NCBI RefSeq assembly: GCF_900112395.1
Contig: NZ_FOLN01000005.1
Location: 282,097-346,096 of the forward strand
Direction of reading: 5' to 3'
DNA: 64,000 bases
From: Algibacter lectus
Lineage (GTDB): Bacteria > Bacteroidota > Bacteroidia > Flavobacteriales > Flavobacteriaceae
Numbering within the stretch: position 1 is the stretch's first letter; each line of letters starts with the position of its first letter. The position numbers were made by a program, and so were the translations under genes. The notes beneath the pieces are model-generated. The model had not been told where the DNA came from, did no database searches, and was given only the letters and a program-made list of their open reading frames with translations. This document shows, in pieces, positions 9,476-18,855 of the stretch.

Positions 9476-10366
9476 TTATTTTTTAGACCAATACGTAGCC
9501 AATAGTAGTCCTGAAATAATATGCCATATTCCCCAAAACGCTGCTAAAATAGCCATTCCTCCTAACCCATTAAAAAACGAAAATATCAGTAGCAAGCCCA
9601 ATCCTGAGTTTTGAATACCAGTTTCTATCGCTAACGTTTTTTGATCCAAAAACGACAGTTTAAAAGCCTTCGCTAATAAAAACCCAAGTAAAATAGCGAG
9701 TATATTATGCCCTATTCCTAATATTAAAACATGATGAATATAGGCATTAAACACATCTATATTTTTAGAAAAAGCAATAATAACAATAGCCGCAAAAATA
9801 ACAATAGATAATGGTTTTAGTAGTTTAGATAACTTAATAGCCCATCTCTCTTTATAATAGCGTAATAACATGCCCAAGATTAAAGGAACACCAAGTATCA
9901 TCAACACTAATTGTATTAAATCGAACGGGTTTAGTGCCACATTTTTTAAAATTTGCGCCGTTGGAGGATACAAATTTCCATAAAACTGAAAGTTAAAAGG
10001 TGTCATAAAAATAGCTGCAAAGGTTGCAAATGCCGTTAAACTTATGGATAACGCCGTGTTTCCTTTGGCTAAATGCGTCATGAAGTTAGAAATATTTCCA
10101 CCAGGACAAGCTGCCACCATCATCATACCTAAAGCAATGCTTGGTTGGGGTTTCACGATATAAACAACACAAAAAGTAATGAATGGTAATAATACAAACT
10201 GACTTAAAACACCAACTAAAACGGCCTTAGGTTGCTTAAATAAAATTTTAAAATCGTTTAGACTAATACCTAATGCAACACCAAACATAACAACGGCCAA
10301 TGCGATGTTTAAAACCCATAGCCCATTACTATCAAAGTTGATTTTCACATCATCGAGTTCTTGCAT
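9476..10366 (-). CDS. bile acid:sodium symporter (SBF/BASS) family protein
   Basis: A 296-residue membrane protein with about nine to ten hydrophobic helices and SBF-type motifs: VAACPGGNISNFMTHLAKGN in the middle, and AIETGIQNSGLGLLLI near the C-terminus, which in the family lines the sodium site and the crossover helix. Members move organic anions with sodium. The substrate here is not predictable, and bile acid is only the family name. A tRNA-binding CsaA-like gene lies 3 bp upstream. Confidence 0.88.
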   Translation of the reverse strand: MQELDDVKINFDSNGLWVLNIALAVVMFGVALGISLNDFKILFKQPKAVLVGVLSQFVLLPFITFCVVYIVKPQPSIALGMMMVAACPGGNISNFMTHLAKGNTALSISLTAFATFAAIFMTPFNFQFYGNLYPPTAQILKNVALNPFDLIQLVLMILGVPLILGMLLRYYKERWAIKLSKLLKPLSIVIFAAIVIIAFSKNIDVFNAYIHHVLILGIGHNILAILLGFLLAKAFKLSFLDQKTLAIETGIQNSGLGLLLIFSFFNGLGGMAILAAFWGIWHIISGLLLATYWSKK

Positions 10367-10369
10367 ATG

Positions 10370-10705
10370 TTATGAAACCGTTGTTCCGTTTTTTACTTTA
10401 TGTTCCGGATTTAACAATACAACATCTTTACCATCTACAGCACCAACAACCAAACATTCACTCATAAAATTAGCGATTTGTTTCTTCGGAAAATTAACAA
10501 CAGCCACAATTTGCTTCTGTATTAAATCTTCTTTTTTATAAAGTGTGGTAATTTGTGCCGATGTTTTTTTCATGCCTAAATCGCCAAAATCAATAGTTAA
10601 TTGATAAGCGGGTTTCCTTGCTTTTGGAAAATTATGCACCTCCAAAATAGTACCGACTCTTAAATCCACTTTTGTAAAATCTTCGAAAGTTATTGCTTGG
10701 TTCAT
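10370..10705 (-). CDS. csaA: CsaA-like tRNA-binding domain protein
   Basis: A 111-residue protein consisting only of the EMAP-II/Trbp111 OB-fold. Family motifs are DLRVGTILEVHNFPKARKPA at about residues 14-33 and LIQKQIVAVVNFPKKQIANF at about 60-80. In Bacillus, CsaA is an export-related chaperone; other members bind tRNA. It is the first gene of a csaA-SBF-acyltransferase run on this strand and is divergent from the thioredoxin-like gene 47 bp away. Confidence 0.85.
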   Translation of the reverse strand: MNQAITFEDFTKVDLRVGTILEVHNFPKARKPAYQLTIDFGDLGMKKTSAQITTLYKKEDLIQKQIVAVVNFPKKQIANFMSECLVVGAVDGKDVVLLNPEHKVKNGTTVS

Positions 10706-10752
10706 TTTTTAAAAATACAAATAATCCCGAACTTAGCATAAAACTTTTAACT

Positions 10753-11313
10753 ATGGCTCAAACTCCTTCCAACATGCTTCTTTTAGGAACAAAAGCACCT
10801 CATTTTTCATTGCTAGATACTGTATCTGGAGAAACTCTAGATCTCAATGCTTTAAAAGGTGAAACCGGTACTGTAATTATGTTTATTTGTAACCACTGCC
10901 CTTTTGTAATTCATGTAAATGAAGAATTAGTAGCCATAGCTAACGCGTATTTAGAAAAAGGCATTAAATGTATCGCTATTTCTAGTAACGATGTGGTTAA
11001 CTATCCGCAAGATAGTCCTGAAAAAATGAAGCTTCATGCGGAAACAGAAGCGTATCCTTTTCCTTATTTGTACGATGAAAGCCAAGCTGTAGCAAAAGCT
11101 TATGATGCCGCTTGTACACCCGATTTTTATGTATTCAACAGAAATTTAGAATTAACTTATAGAGGGCAATTAGATGATTCTAGACCAGGCAACAGCGTTC
11201 CTGTTACCGGTAAAGATTTACGCCACGCCATAGATTGCTTAGTCAATAACACGAGTAATAATGCGCCACAAAAACCAAGTATTGGCTGCGGTATAAAATG
11301 GAAAATGGCTTAA
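10753..11313 (+). CDS. thioredoxin-like peroxiredoxin/TlpA-type protein
   Basis: A cytoplasmic 186-residue thioredoxin-fold protein with CNHC at residues 46-49 in FICNHCPFV, a DUF953/AhpC-TSA-like core and a TPDFYVF cis-proline segment. An upstream in-frame ATG at 10693 would overlap the divergent csaA start and adds a non-conserved 20-residue leader, so I choose ATG 10753 (MAQTPSNM). It probably reduces disulfides or peroxides; the partner is unknown. The 3' end overlaps the convergent GNAT gene by 4 bp. Confidence 0.85.
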   Translation: MAQTPSNMLLLGTKAPHFSLLDTVSGETLDLNALKGETGTVIMFICNHCPFVIHVNEELVAIANAYLEKGIKCIAISSNDVVNYPQDSPEKMKLHAETEAYPFPYLYDESQAVAKAYDAACTPDFYVFNRNLELTYRGQLDDSRPGNSVPVTGKDLRHAIDCLVNNTSNNAPQKPSIGCGIKWKMA

Positions 11314-11795
11314 TTAATTTTTAATTGAAAAATGCCAACATCTAGCCAAGTGTCAAATTTGAAGCCGACTTCTTTTAAATGTGCCACTTGAGTAAAACCA
11401 AACTTTTCGTGTAGCTTAACGCTTGCAGGATTCGGAATGGTTAACACACCCAAAACCGATTTAAAATTACGTTGCTTTAATTGCTCTAGTAATTCAGTAT
11501 ATAACTTAGAACCTATTTGTTTACCATGCGCTCCATTTTTAACATATACTGTAGATTCTACAGTATAATTGTAGGCAGGTTTTGGTCTAAACTTACTACC
11601 GTAAGCAAAACCTAAAATCTCATTATTGTCTTCAAAAACTATACAAGGGTAATCTTTTAAAATAAGCTCTAACTTTTCGGTAAAAGCACTTAAGGATAAA
11701 GCCGATTCATCAAAAGTAACCGTAGTATGTATTACATAATAATTATAAATTTCTAAAAGTGCGCTGGTATCGGCAAGAGTTGCTTTTCTTATCAT
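11310..11795 (-). CDS. GNAT N-acetyltransferase (phosphinothricin acetyltransferase-like)
   Basis: A 161-residue GCN5-type acetyltransferase. The core includes ILGFAYGSKFRPKPAYNYTVESTVYV and the acetyl-CoA loop AHGKQIGSKLY at about residues 93-103. The C-terminal part resembles the Pat/Bar branch, with NPASVKLHEKFGF and a final D..DVGIFQL strand. The acceptor amine is unknown. It starts 1 bp after the stop of the DinB-like gene upstream, so the two are translated as a pair. Confidence 0.85.
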   Translation of the reverse strand: MIRKATLADTSALLEIYNYYVIHTTVTFDESALSLSAFTEKLELILKDYPCIVFEDNNEILGFAYGSKFRPKPAYNYTVESTVYVKNGAHGKQIGSKLYTELLEQLKQRNFKSVLGVLTIPNPASVKLHEKFGFTQVAHLKEVGFKFDTWLDVGIFQLKIN

Positions 11796-11796
11796 T

Positions 11797-12342
11797 TTAA
11801 ATCCAACCTTTAAGTTTCATTAAATTTTCAATGTGCGCGTAATGGTGGTTACTATGCCAAGCGTAATTACCAACATTAAAATTTAACGGCACTTCACTAT
11901 TGGTTTCCGGATGAATAAAACTAGCTTGCAAAGCTTCTTCCGATAAGGTTTTTAACAAATATACTAGTTTAAAATGGATGGCTCGTAAATGCGCTAGAGA
12001 CATGTCTATAGGCGCAGATTTAGAATCTATTAATTCTGCCCAACGCTCTTCAAAATAAGCTTTTATTACAGGCTTATCTTCTGTTAAAGCCCATTTAAAA
12101 CGTGTATAACTATGGTGATGACTATCGGATAAATGGTGAACAACTTGCCTAATCGTCCAGCCTTCTGGTCTATATGGGGTATCTAGCTGTTGGTCTGTTA
12201 AGTCTTTAACTAAACCTTCTAACCTATTAGGAAAGTGCTCTAATATCGAAATCCAGCCCGCTAGATGTTCTTTAGTAATATTGCTAGGGCAAGAAAATTG
12301 ACCTATTGGGTATTTAAGCTGTTGGAGTTCTTTATCTGTCAT
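11797..12342 (-). CDS. DinB/YfiT-like putative metal-dependent hydrolase or thiol transferase
   Basis: A 181-residue four-helix-bundle protein of the YfiT/BstA group. The three metal-binding histidine regions are visible: WTIRQVVHHLSDSHHHSYTRFKWAL in the middle and YAWHSNHHYAHIENL at the C-terminus. The PIGQFSCP start is typical of Bacteroidota members. In Bacillus, the relative BstA transfers bacillithiol, while YfiT was called a hydrolase. The activity here is unknown. It is paired with the following GNAT gene. Confidence 0.82.
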   Translation of the reverse strand: MTDKELQQLKYPIGQFSCPSNITKEHLAGWISILEHFPNRLEGLVKDLTDQQLDTPYRPEGWTIRQVVHHLSDSHHHSYTRFKWALTEDKPVIKAYFEERWAELIDSKSAPIDMSLAHLRAIHFKLVYLLKTLSEEALQASFIHPETNSEVPLNFNVGNYAWHSNHHYAHIENLMKLKGWI

Positions 12343-12363
12343 AAAAACAAATATAAAACAATG

Positions 12364-12786
12364 CTAGCTAATTTCTACCATATCATTTTCTACAAAATTT
12401 ATGGCCATATCTAACTCTTTAAAATGCTTTATAGTACCTTTAAAAAAGAGCTTTTCGATAATGGCATTAGATAGGCGTGTTTTATCTGAAACTACAATAT
12501 AAGATTTTAAGAAATAACTGTTTTTAAAAAACCTTATCCAATCGGAAGCCATAACCGAATACGAATTAATTCTATTAGATATAAAATTAATAGTTGCCCC
12601 ATCTGGTGTACCTAGGTATCCAAAGACATCGTCAATAATTCTTTTTGCATGTACATCCCAAGTAAAGTCAACACCTTCATTAACTTCAGAAACAACACAT
12701 TTTTCGAAAATAAAAACGCTACCAAAGTCGTAATTAAATTCTTTCAATACCATAGGATAAAAATCCGATTCTGTAATACTAATCAT
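12364..12786 (-). CDS. hypothetical protein, STAS/SpoIIAA-like
   Basis: A 140-residue soluble protein without signal peptide. Alternating strands and helices (FGSVFIFEKCVVSEVNEGVDFTW, GATINFISNRINSYSVMASDW, SYIVVSDKTR) resemble small STAS/SEC14-like proteins that Flavobacteria carry in numbers. The resemblance is by pattern, and I cannot assign a role. It lies just upstream of the DinB-like/GNAT pair on the same strand, 21 bp away, and may be in the same transcript. Confidence 0.6.
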   Translation of the reverse strand: MISITESDFYPMVLKEFNYDFGSVFIFEKCVVSEVNEGVDFTWDVHAKRIIDDVFGYLGTPDGATINFISNRINSYSVMASDWIRFFKNSYFLKSYIVVSDKTRLSNAIIEKLFFKGTIKHFKELDMAINFVENDMVEIS

Positions 12787-12880
12787 ACTACAAAAATAAA
12801 TTTAACCAGAAAATTAAAAGAATAAAATCGTTGAATTAAAAAAATTATCAGTCCTTTGGTATCGCCAAAATACAACAATA

Positions 12881-12913
12881 AAAAAGCACCCTAAAAAAGA
12901 GTGCTTATTTTTA
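12881..12913 (-). terminator. intrinsic terminator downstream of the prolyl isomerase gene
   Basis: Stem AAGCAC/GTGCTT around an 11-nt loop, with a T run on the minus strand (complement of 12878-12885). It lies about 110 bp past the stop of the isomerase gene at 13024. Confidence 0.6.
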
Positions 12914-13023
12914 TTAAATCTATATAAATCATTGTTGCTAAGCCTAATAATATCAAGAAAACATAACATTTACCATGTTTACTTTTCAATCATTATTCAA
13001 CTTAAAAACTAAGTCTGTTTAGC

Positions 13024-13956
13024 TTATTTTACATCCATAAGTTCTACATCGAAAACCAATGTAGCATTTGGAGGAATTACACCACCTGCTCCAGCACTTC
13101 CGTACCCTAAGTGACTCGGAATTACTAAACGTGCCTTATCTCCAACTTTTAACAAGCCAATACCTTCATCCCACCCTGGAATAACTTGTCCTACTCCAAT
13201 TGCGAAATCAATTGGCGAATTACGTTTGTATGATGAATCGAAAACAGTACCATCAGCCAATTGACCTTTATAGTGTACAGAAACCGTTTTACCTTTTTCT
13301 GCTTTTACTCCATTACCTTCTTGAATAATTTGGTAGCGTAAACCACTTTCTGTTTTTTCAAACCCAGCAGCCAATTTATCTAATTCTGCTTCACCAGCAG
13401 CTTTAGCCGCAGCTAATTTTGCCTCACGAGAACCTTCAAACGTTCTAAATGCTTCAACACCGTTAAAAGCTTCAGCTTCCGCACCAACTCTTACAATCTC
13501 TAAGGTATCAATTAAATCACCTTGTGCAATAGCATCAACTATGTTTTGTCCTTCTACAACTTTACCAAAAACAGTATGCTTACCATCTAACCAAGCTGTT
13601 TCTACGTGCGTTATAAAAAACTGACTTCCATTAGTTCCAGGTCCTGCATTTGCCATAGACAATACACCTGGTCCGTCGTGTTTTAAATCTGGATGAAATT
13701 CATCATCAAATTTATATCCAGGACTTCCTGTTCCTGTACCTTGTGGACATCCACCTTGGATCATAAAATCTTCAATTACTCTATGGAATTTTAATCCATC
13801 GTAATAAGGTGTTCCTTGTGGTTTTACTTTGTTTTCAAGATTTCCTTCTGCTAAAGCTACAAAGTGCCCAACTGTTCCTGGCGTTTTTTTGTACTCTAAA
13901 GCAACTAGAATTTCTCCTTTTGTTGTATTAAATTTTGCGTATAATCCGTCTTGCAT
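13024..13956 (-). CDS. dual-domain peptidylprolyl isomerase (cyclophilin-FKBP fusion)
   Basis: A 310-residue protein joining two unrelated prolyl isomerase folds. Residues about 1-165 are cyclophilin: [23 protein letters not shown] and LDGKHTVFG are present. Residues about 215-310 are [42 protein letters not shown] and a final [11 protein letters not shown] strand. An Ala/Glu-rich helical linker joins them. No signal peptide is seen, so it should act in the cytoplasm on folding of nascent or misfolded proteins. The family of fused cyclophilin-FKBP proteins is known from Flavobacteria. Single gene with its own terminator. Confidence 0.92.
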   Translation of the reverse strand: MQDGLYAKFNTTKGEILVALEYKKTPGTVGHFVALAEGNLENKVKPQGTPYYDGLKFHRVIEDFMIQGGCPQGTGTGSPGYKFDDEFHPDLKHDGPGVLSMANAGPGTNGSQFFITHVETAWLDGKHTVFGKVVEGQNIVDAIAQGDLIDTLEIVRVGAEAEAFNGVEAFRTFEGSREAKLAAAKAAGEAELDKLAAGFEKTESGLRYQIIQEGNGVKAEKGKTVSVHYKGQLADGTVFDSSYKRNSPIDFAIGVGQVIPGWDEGIGLLKVGDKARLVIPSHLGYGSAGAGGVIPPNATLVFDVELMDVK

Positions 13957-14024
13957 GATTGTTATTTTTAAGAAAGTGCAAATATACGGAAGTAAGTTTG
14001 TAGATAAGAAACTTGTGGTTTATT

Positions 14025-14042
14025 TTTTCGCTTTCGCGGAAA
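14025..14042 (+). repeat. 18-bp CG-rich dispersed repeat, copy 1
   Basis: TTTTCGCTTTCGCGGAAA lies in the spacer before the prolyl isomerase start. The reverse complement recurs exactly at 24443-24460, and degenerate relatives are at 31474-31491 and 63573-63588. It contrasts with the AT-rich surroundings. Confidence 0.7.
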
Positions 14043-14142
14043 GAGAACATCGCCAACACTTTATATCGTTAAAACTATGTTCCTTTTTATAATTTTTAAG
14101 AGTGAGATGGTTTGCTTGGATTTGATAGTTTAAATTCCGGTT

Positions 14143-14376
14143 TTATTGTTTTTGTAACCATACTCTAATTTCTTTTCTTAAAGAAACCTCAGGTTTTGGT
14201 AACGGAATTTTTTGTCCAAATTGTTTACTTTTATTAAATTTTGAATACATAATTTTATGTTTTTTCCACGCTTCTGGATACAATTCCAAGAACTTATTAA
14301 AAAAACTTTGCTCATTAATTTTTCCTTCTATTTTAGAAAGTACGTCTTTAAATTTTTCTTCTTGTTCTATAATCAT
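14143..14376 (-). CDS. small hypothetical protein (77 aa)
   Basis: A highly charged, helical 77-residue protein: an acidic N-terminal half (EQEEKFKDVLSKIEGKINEQ) and a basic C-terminal half ending RKEIRVWLQKQ. No signal peptide, no recognised domain. It is the last gene of a minus-strand set of unrecognised short genes (14.1-17.0 kb) separated by spacers of 80-230 bp. I cannot name a function. Confidence 0.5.
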   Translation of the reverse strand: MIIEQEEKFKDVLSKIEGKINEQSFFNKFLELYPEAWKKHKIMYSKFNKSKQFGQKIPLPKPEVSLRKEIRVWLQKQ

Positions 14377-14558
14377 GTTGTTATTATGTAGTAATAAATA
14401 AAACTTTTGTAGTCTCTGTTTTTATTTCTCTTAATTGTGGTTAATGGGTTTATATGCACCGATTTTTCTATGGAAAACCTGATATAACAGCATGCATTTA
14501 CTCTTGATTAAGCACTAAACTAAGTATTATTTTTATATGGTATAAGGTTATATTTCTT

Positions 14559-15077
14559 TTATTTGAATACATCTTTAATTCTGTCTAAAATTCCTTTTTT
14601 CTTTGGAAAAACTTTCTGTTCTCTATTTTTATTTTGTTCCGAATATTTATTTTGTTTTTCTATTTCTTTTAAAAATCTAGGTGTATCTGCTAATAACATT
14701 TCTCTAGAATATTGGATTTCATCATCTAAATAATAAATCAAAGCTTTACACTTGTCAATTAAAGCAACTGAAATAAGTCCGATCGAAGCTCCAGCTGCAA
14801 AATCAGCTCCCCAAATAAATGAAACAGCAGTATCTTGGTCGGTTAAATCTTTTGTTATAAAATCAGATTCTTTTATTATTTCTGCTGGAATATTAAAATA
14901 AATTTCAAAAAATGTTTTTTGTCCGTTTATCCTACATTCAATTCCATCTATTCCATAAAAAGTTTCAAAATCATCGAGGATTTCAAAGTCACAACCAAGT
15001 TCGTTAATATTATTCTCTATTTCCTCTTTAGTTGGTAAATCCGCTTTTTTTAAAAAAGCTACTTGGGTCATTGACAT
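14559..15077 (-). CDS. hypothetical protein (172 aa)
   Basis: A 172-residue acidic protein with a Lys-rich tail. Residues about 15-130 look like an alpha/beta fold (GCDFEILDDFETFYGIDGIE, TFFEIYFNIPAEI, TAVSFIWGADFAAGASIGLI). The AAGASIGLISVALI stretch is hydrophobic but short. Proteins of this size and composition are common as immunity or cassette-type genes in Flavobacteria; I infer nothing firmer. Neighbours are also unrecognised. Confidence 0.55.
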   Translation of the reverse strand: MSMTQVAFLKKADLPTKEEIENNINELGCDFEILDDFETFYGIDGIECRINGQKTFFEIYFNIPAEIIKESDFITKDLTDQDTAVSFIWGADFAAGASIGLISVALIDKCKALIYYLDDEIQYSREMLLADTPRFLKEIEKQNKYSEQNKNREQKVFPKKKGILDRIKDVFK

Positions 15078-15125
15078 ATATTTTCTTTTAAATATTTTTT
15101 AAGGATTACTTACAACGACCTCTGA

Positions 15126-15148
15126 TTAAGCCTAAAATATCAATTATT
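15126..15148 (-). repeat. shared spacer motif of the 14-17 kb island, copy 1
   Basis: A 23-bp segment, plus strand TTAAGCCTAAAATATCAATTATT without its last bases, matches 16473-16495 at 20 of 23 positions. A TTACAACG lies 9 bp to its left (15110-15117) and a copy of the same 8-mer accompanies the other spacer (16438-16445). Confidence 0.5.
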
Positions 15149-15192
15149 TTTGCACGGTGCCATAAGTGTTTTCTACATTTCAAATACAACTT

Positions 15193-15813
15193 TTATTTAT
15201 ACTTTTTACATAGTTTCCTATCATCGAAAAACTCAACTTTTTTAGTTTTAGGATTAATCACGCCATAAACGATACCATTTTCTTTTTCGATTCGAGTATT
15301 TATATTTTCAGACAGTTTATCATTTGGATAAGATTCATAATTTTCAATTACTAAATCGAATAATTGGTCAATAGCATCTTCCCAATCGGTTTTATCTAAT
15401 TCATTATCAAACAATAACTTAATATGTCTATTATTTTTTGTTTGTAATTCGATAGAAACGACAACTGATTGATTATAGTCTTCGGATAGTTTTTTTGTTG
15501 ATTGTTTAGCGGCAATAAATCTTGCTTTAATGATTTTACCCTTTTCTACAATTTTTTTTAATCCGCTTTTTAAAAGTAAATAGTGGTCTTTTCCAGCCTC
15601 TTTTAAAAATGAATCAAAATATGGTTTGAGAATATAAACTCCGAATGCAGTTGGTACAACCCATTCAAATGCCATCCAAGCATCTTTTTCTGCTTTTTGA
15701 ACTTTGAGATTTAAATGACTTGAATAAAATTCTTTGATTTCATCCTCAATTAATTTATCGGGACAATCATCTGGATAAATTAAAACAATATCAGGTATTT
15801 CTTTACTGTTCAT
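15193..15813 (-). CDS. hypothetical protein (206 aa)
   Basis: A 206-residue protein. The N-terminal third is acidic (IYPDDCPDKLIEDEIKEFYSSH), there is one moderately hydrophobic stretch near residues 48-64 (FEWVVPTAFGVYILKPYF), and the C-terminus is mixed. No known motif is recognised. It lies on the minus strand in the island of short unrecognised genes, with an (ATT)12 tract and an inverted-repeat element in its upstream region. Confidence 0.5.
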   Translation of the reverse strand: MNSKEIPDIVLIYPDDCPDKLIEDEIKEFYSSHLNLKVQKAEKDAWMAFEWVVPTAFGVYILKPYFDSFLKEAGKDHYLLLKSGLKKIVEKGKIIKARFIAAKQSTKKLSEDYNQSVVVSIELQTKNNRHIKLLFDNELDKTDWEDAIDQLFDLVIENYESYPNDKLSENINTRIEKENGIVYGVINPKTKKVEFFDDRKLCKKYK

Positions 15814-15828
15814 TGTTTTTGTTCGTTA

Positions 15829-16033
<205 letters not shown>

Positions 16034-16047
16034 GTTGTAACACGTTT

Positions 16048-16419
16048 TTATTTTTCCGTTTTTACTAATTCAGTATATTTTTCATTGAATACATAAATTA
16101 AAATTGCGATTGTCAGAAACATAGTTTTTTTCAACAATTCAGAGGTTACAATTTCGTCTCCAAGAAATATTTTTATTGATTTTCCGATTAAGGAAAGTCC
16201 GTGACCAAAAATTAGGATTATCGCACCAATTTTAATTCCGTTTTTAGCATATTTATTTTCTGTTAATATTAGAATTAATAGTAATCCTTGAATTCCACAA
16301 GTAATTATTGCGAATAAATTCCCTGTTCCAAGGACATATAAATTCCAGGTTGATAGTAAAATCAGATATCCAATTAGAGAATATTCGAAGATTTTATTCT
16401 TAAATATTGTTTTTTCCAT
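16048..16419 (-). CDS. small hypothetical membrane protein (123 aa)
   Basis: A 123-residue protein with four predicted membrane helices (about residues 13-30, 33-50, 57-79 and 94-112) and short loops. No known motif. It lies in the island of unrecognised genes on the minus strand. The function is unknown. Confidence 0.6.
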   Translation of the reverse strand: MEKTIFKNKIFEYSLIGYLILLSTWNLYVLGTGNLFAIITCGIQGLLLILILTENKYAKNGIKIGAIILIFGHGLSLIGKSIKIFLGDEIVTSELLKKTMFLTIAILIYVFNEKYTELVKTEK

Positions 16420-16472
16420 TTAGTTTGGTCAAATGTGTTACAACGTTTAGTATAAGCATAGTCTCGTATTTA

Positions 16473-16495
16473 TTTAGCCTAAAATAGTAATTATT
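16473..16495 (-). repeat. shared spacer motif of the 14-17 kb island, copy 2
   Basis: 20 of 23 positions match 15126-15148. It is in the 86-bp spacer between the small membrane protein and the lipoprotein gene. The accompanying TTACAACG is at 16438-16445. Confidence 0.5.
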
Positions 16496-16505
16496 ATAAA
16501 ACGTT

Positions 16506-16976
16506 TTATTCACAATCTATGTCTGAGATGTTTCTGGCTTCCAAAATTTTTACCACCTCATAGGTGCTATCATAATCAGCAGCAAATCCATCTTCTGATT
16601 TTCCTTTATCAATAATTTCAATACCCACAAATATTGGAGAGTAAGGCGCTTTATTTTTTGTTAACTTGAAATATAACTCAGTCAGTTCCTCTTTCGCTAT
16701 AATCCAAAATTCCTTATCATCTCCACAAGGGGAAAAACTACTAACCTCATGACCCAACGTTATTCTTCCTTTTAAAATATTTTGTGTACTATCAGATTTA
16801 GATTCGTGTTTTTCAGAATAAACCGGGAAATCTGTATTAATTTCTGAGTTTTGTTCTAGTATTTTTTCGTTTGTAACATTTTCAACGATTGTTTTTTGCT
16901 TTTCCTTACAAGAAATTAAAAATAGGTTAACAACAAATAGAACTAATAACGGTTTGTATATATCTTTTAATTTCAT
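16506..16976 (-). CDS. hypothetical lipoprotein (156 aa)
   Basis: The N-terminal hydrophobic signal ends in lipobox FLISC (Cys23). The mature part is Ser/Glu/Lys-rich with no recognised domain: a GHEVSSFSPCGDDKEFW segment near residue 75 and a C-terminal ARNISDIDCE with a second Cys. It is probably envelope-anchored. First gene in the direction of transcription of the 14-17 kb island. Confidence 0.6.
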   Translation of the reverse strand: MKLKDIYKPLLVLFVVNLFLISCKEKQKTIVENVTNEKILEQNSEINTDFPVYSEKHESKSDSTQNILKGRITLGHEVSSFSPCGDDKEFWIIAKEELTELYFKLTKNKAPYSPIFVGIEIIDKGKSEDGFAADYDSTYEVVKILEARNISDIDCE

Positions 16977-17159
16977 GTTTTTTTTATGATAATTATCTTT
17001 TTATCAAATGATATACAGCTTATCTCTAAGACTATTTACGTTTATATTTAAGCCCCAATTAGCAATTATTTCTAGACCTTATTAGATACCATTTTTCAAT
17101 CCCTTCCATAAAAGAACTAAAGCAATTAATGCTATCCTTAAATTAAAAAGAAGGGAAAC

Positions 17160-18707
17160 CTACTTCACCTTCAACTCATGAAATTTATTTCGAATAACCA
17201 AACCAATTGGTCGGTTCTGAATTTTAGATTCTAACCAAGAAATAATATCTAGATATAAAAACGCTCGACTTTGGTAGGGGTCGTTTTCGTATTCCTTTAG
17301 TTTTTTATGCAGTTTCTTAAATTCGTTCTTCACCTCATGCGGATAGATATCTCCTAAACCTCTTAAAAACTTGATAAATTCTTTTTGTACTTCATATAAA
17401 TCTTCCATTTTAATTAAAAACTTATACGTACTCTTTATAAGCACATCGAGGTTGTAATCTAAACCAGCTTCGTAATGCGCCACAAGATTTAAAATACGAG
17501 AAAAACACAGCAAATCTTCACGCATTTGTAAAGACTTATTGCTTATAATTTTATCTAAAAACTGAATACATTTTTTGTTCTCGCCAGCTCCAAAATACAT
17601 ACTCGCCATTTTGTAATAAAACACCATAACATGATGCTCATCAATACGGTTTTTGTAGAATTTCAATTCGTCCAAAACAGTATCTACAAGCGGTAAGCCT
17701 TCGTCAAAGCTTCCTTCAATAAAATGTAAATTAAACTTGTTGTTATAAATATACAGAAAGGCTAACCCGTCTAAGTTATCATCTTTAGGGAACCATTTTT
17801 CTTTGGTTACACCTTCAAACTTAATTAAGCTCTCTTTAAACTTATCGTATTTTCTTAAAAAGTAAAGCGACTCTAATAAATAATTATTTCCACTTAAGAA
17901 AAACACCGGATTCAAGGCAATCATCTCTTCTTTCTCATAAAATAAATCTACCCATTTTAGAGAGTATTTATAACACGACAAAAAATCGACGGTTAAAAAA
18001 CTATACCACAGGTAAGATTTGTATAACCATAGCTTTTCACGAAAACCTAACTCGTGTATATCGTATTTTGGCAAACGATCGTTGAAATATTTAGTAACCT
18101 GCTTATAGTCTTCATCATTCTTTATGTATCCTATTTTTAGATACAAGCCGTACAATTGCAGAGATAAATTAGATAGCTTACTAGCCAAAACATTGTGCAA
18201 ACTAAGCTCCTTGGCTTGTATGGTAAGCTCATCGGCACGGTTACTTAAACTTCGGGTAATATATTGCGACTCGATTACTTTTTCGAGCTCCACAACCTCG
18301 TAAGCCACATTTTTTTCTTCGTTTAAAATGGCTAAGCTTTTTGCTTTATCCAAAATTTTCAAACTCTGTTTGTAAAGTCCTTTATGATAAAGTATGGTTG
18401 CAAAATCGAGTTGTTCGCGTATTTGTAGTCTAATATCTTTATGCGACGGGTTTAACCTTAAACTAATTAATATTTGTTTATAAAGATGCGCCTTTAAATT
18501 AGAGAGTTGTTGCTTTTTAACAATACCCTTCTTTAAAATAAAAGCCTCATCATAAACCGATAATTTATCGAGAATATTAAACAGCATTAAAAACTTAGAG
18601 TCCTCATTTACTCCCAATCGTCCTACATAAAGCTTAAATTGTCGCTTTTCGGATTTAGAAAGTGATTTCACTAGCACAAACAAATTATCTTTTTGCTCTT
18701 TCGTCAT
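17160..18707 (-). CDS. conserved hypothetical helical-repeat (TPR-like) protein
   Basis: A 515-residue all-helical protein without signal peptide. Repeating aromatic/Leu-rich helices (LYHKGLYKQSLKILDKAKSL, SKLSNLSLQLYGLYLKIGYI, YFLRKYDKFKESLIKFEG, YFGAGENKKCIQFLDKIIS) have TPR-like spacing, suggesting a solenoid scaffold. I do not recognise a specific family. It is divergent from leuA with a 148-bp spacer. A protein-interaction role is inference. Confidence 0.6.
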   Translation of the reverse strand: MTKEQKDNLFVLVKSLSKSEKRQFKLYVGRLGVNEDSKFLMLFNILDKLSVYDEAFILKKGIVKKQQLSNLKAHLYKQILISLRLNPSHKDIRLQIREQLDFATILYHKGLYKQSLKILDKAKSLAILNEEKNVAYEVVELEKVIESQYITRSLSNRADELTIQAKELSLHNVLASKLSNLSLQLYGLYLKIGYIKNDEDYKQVTKYFNDRLPKYDIHELGFREKLWLYKSYLWYSFLTVDFLSCYKYSLKWVDLFYEKEEMIALNPVFFLSGNNYLLESLYFLRKYDKFKESLIKFEGVTKEKWFPKDDNLDGLAFLYIYNNKFNLHFIEGSFDEGLPLVDTVLDELKFYKNRIDEHHVMVFYYKMASMYFGAGENKKCIQFLDKIISNKSLQMREDLLCFSRILNLVAHYEAGLDYNLDVLIKSTYKFLIKMEDLYEVQKEFIKFLRGLGDIYPHEVKNEFKKLHKKLKEYENDPYQSRAFLYLDIISWLESKIQNRPIGLVIRNKFHELKVK

Positions 18708-18855
18708 AGGTATAAAATCAATGTTAATTGATTGATTTTTAATATATTAACTACATAATTACAACTTTAAACATCGTAATAACCCAAGGTTGTATTATCC
18801 TTTTCGCTAAGCAAAATATAACTTCGTAGAACAATAAGAAAATATATTTTAATAA

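Noticed and set aside
18708..18855. Leader peptide or attenuator before leuA
   Set aside because: Only a four-codon ATG frame and no terminator hairpin are seen in the 148-bp spacer.
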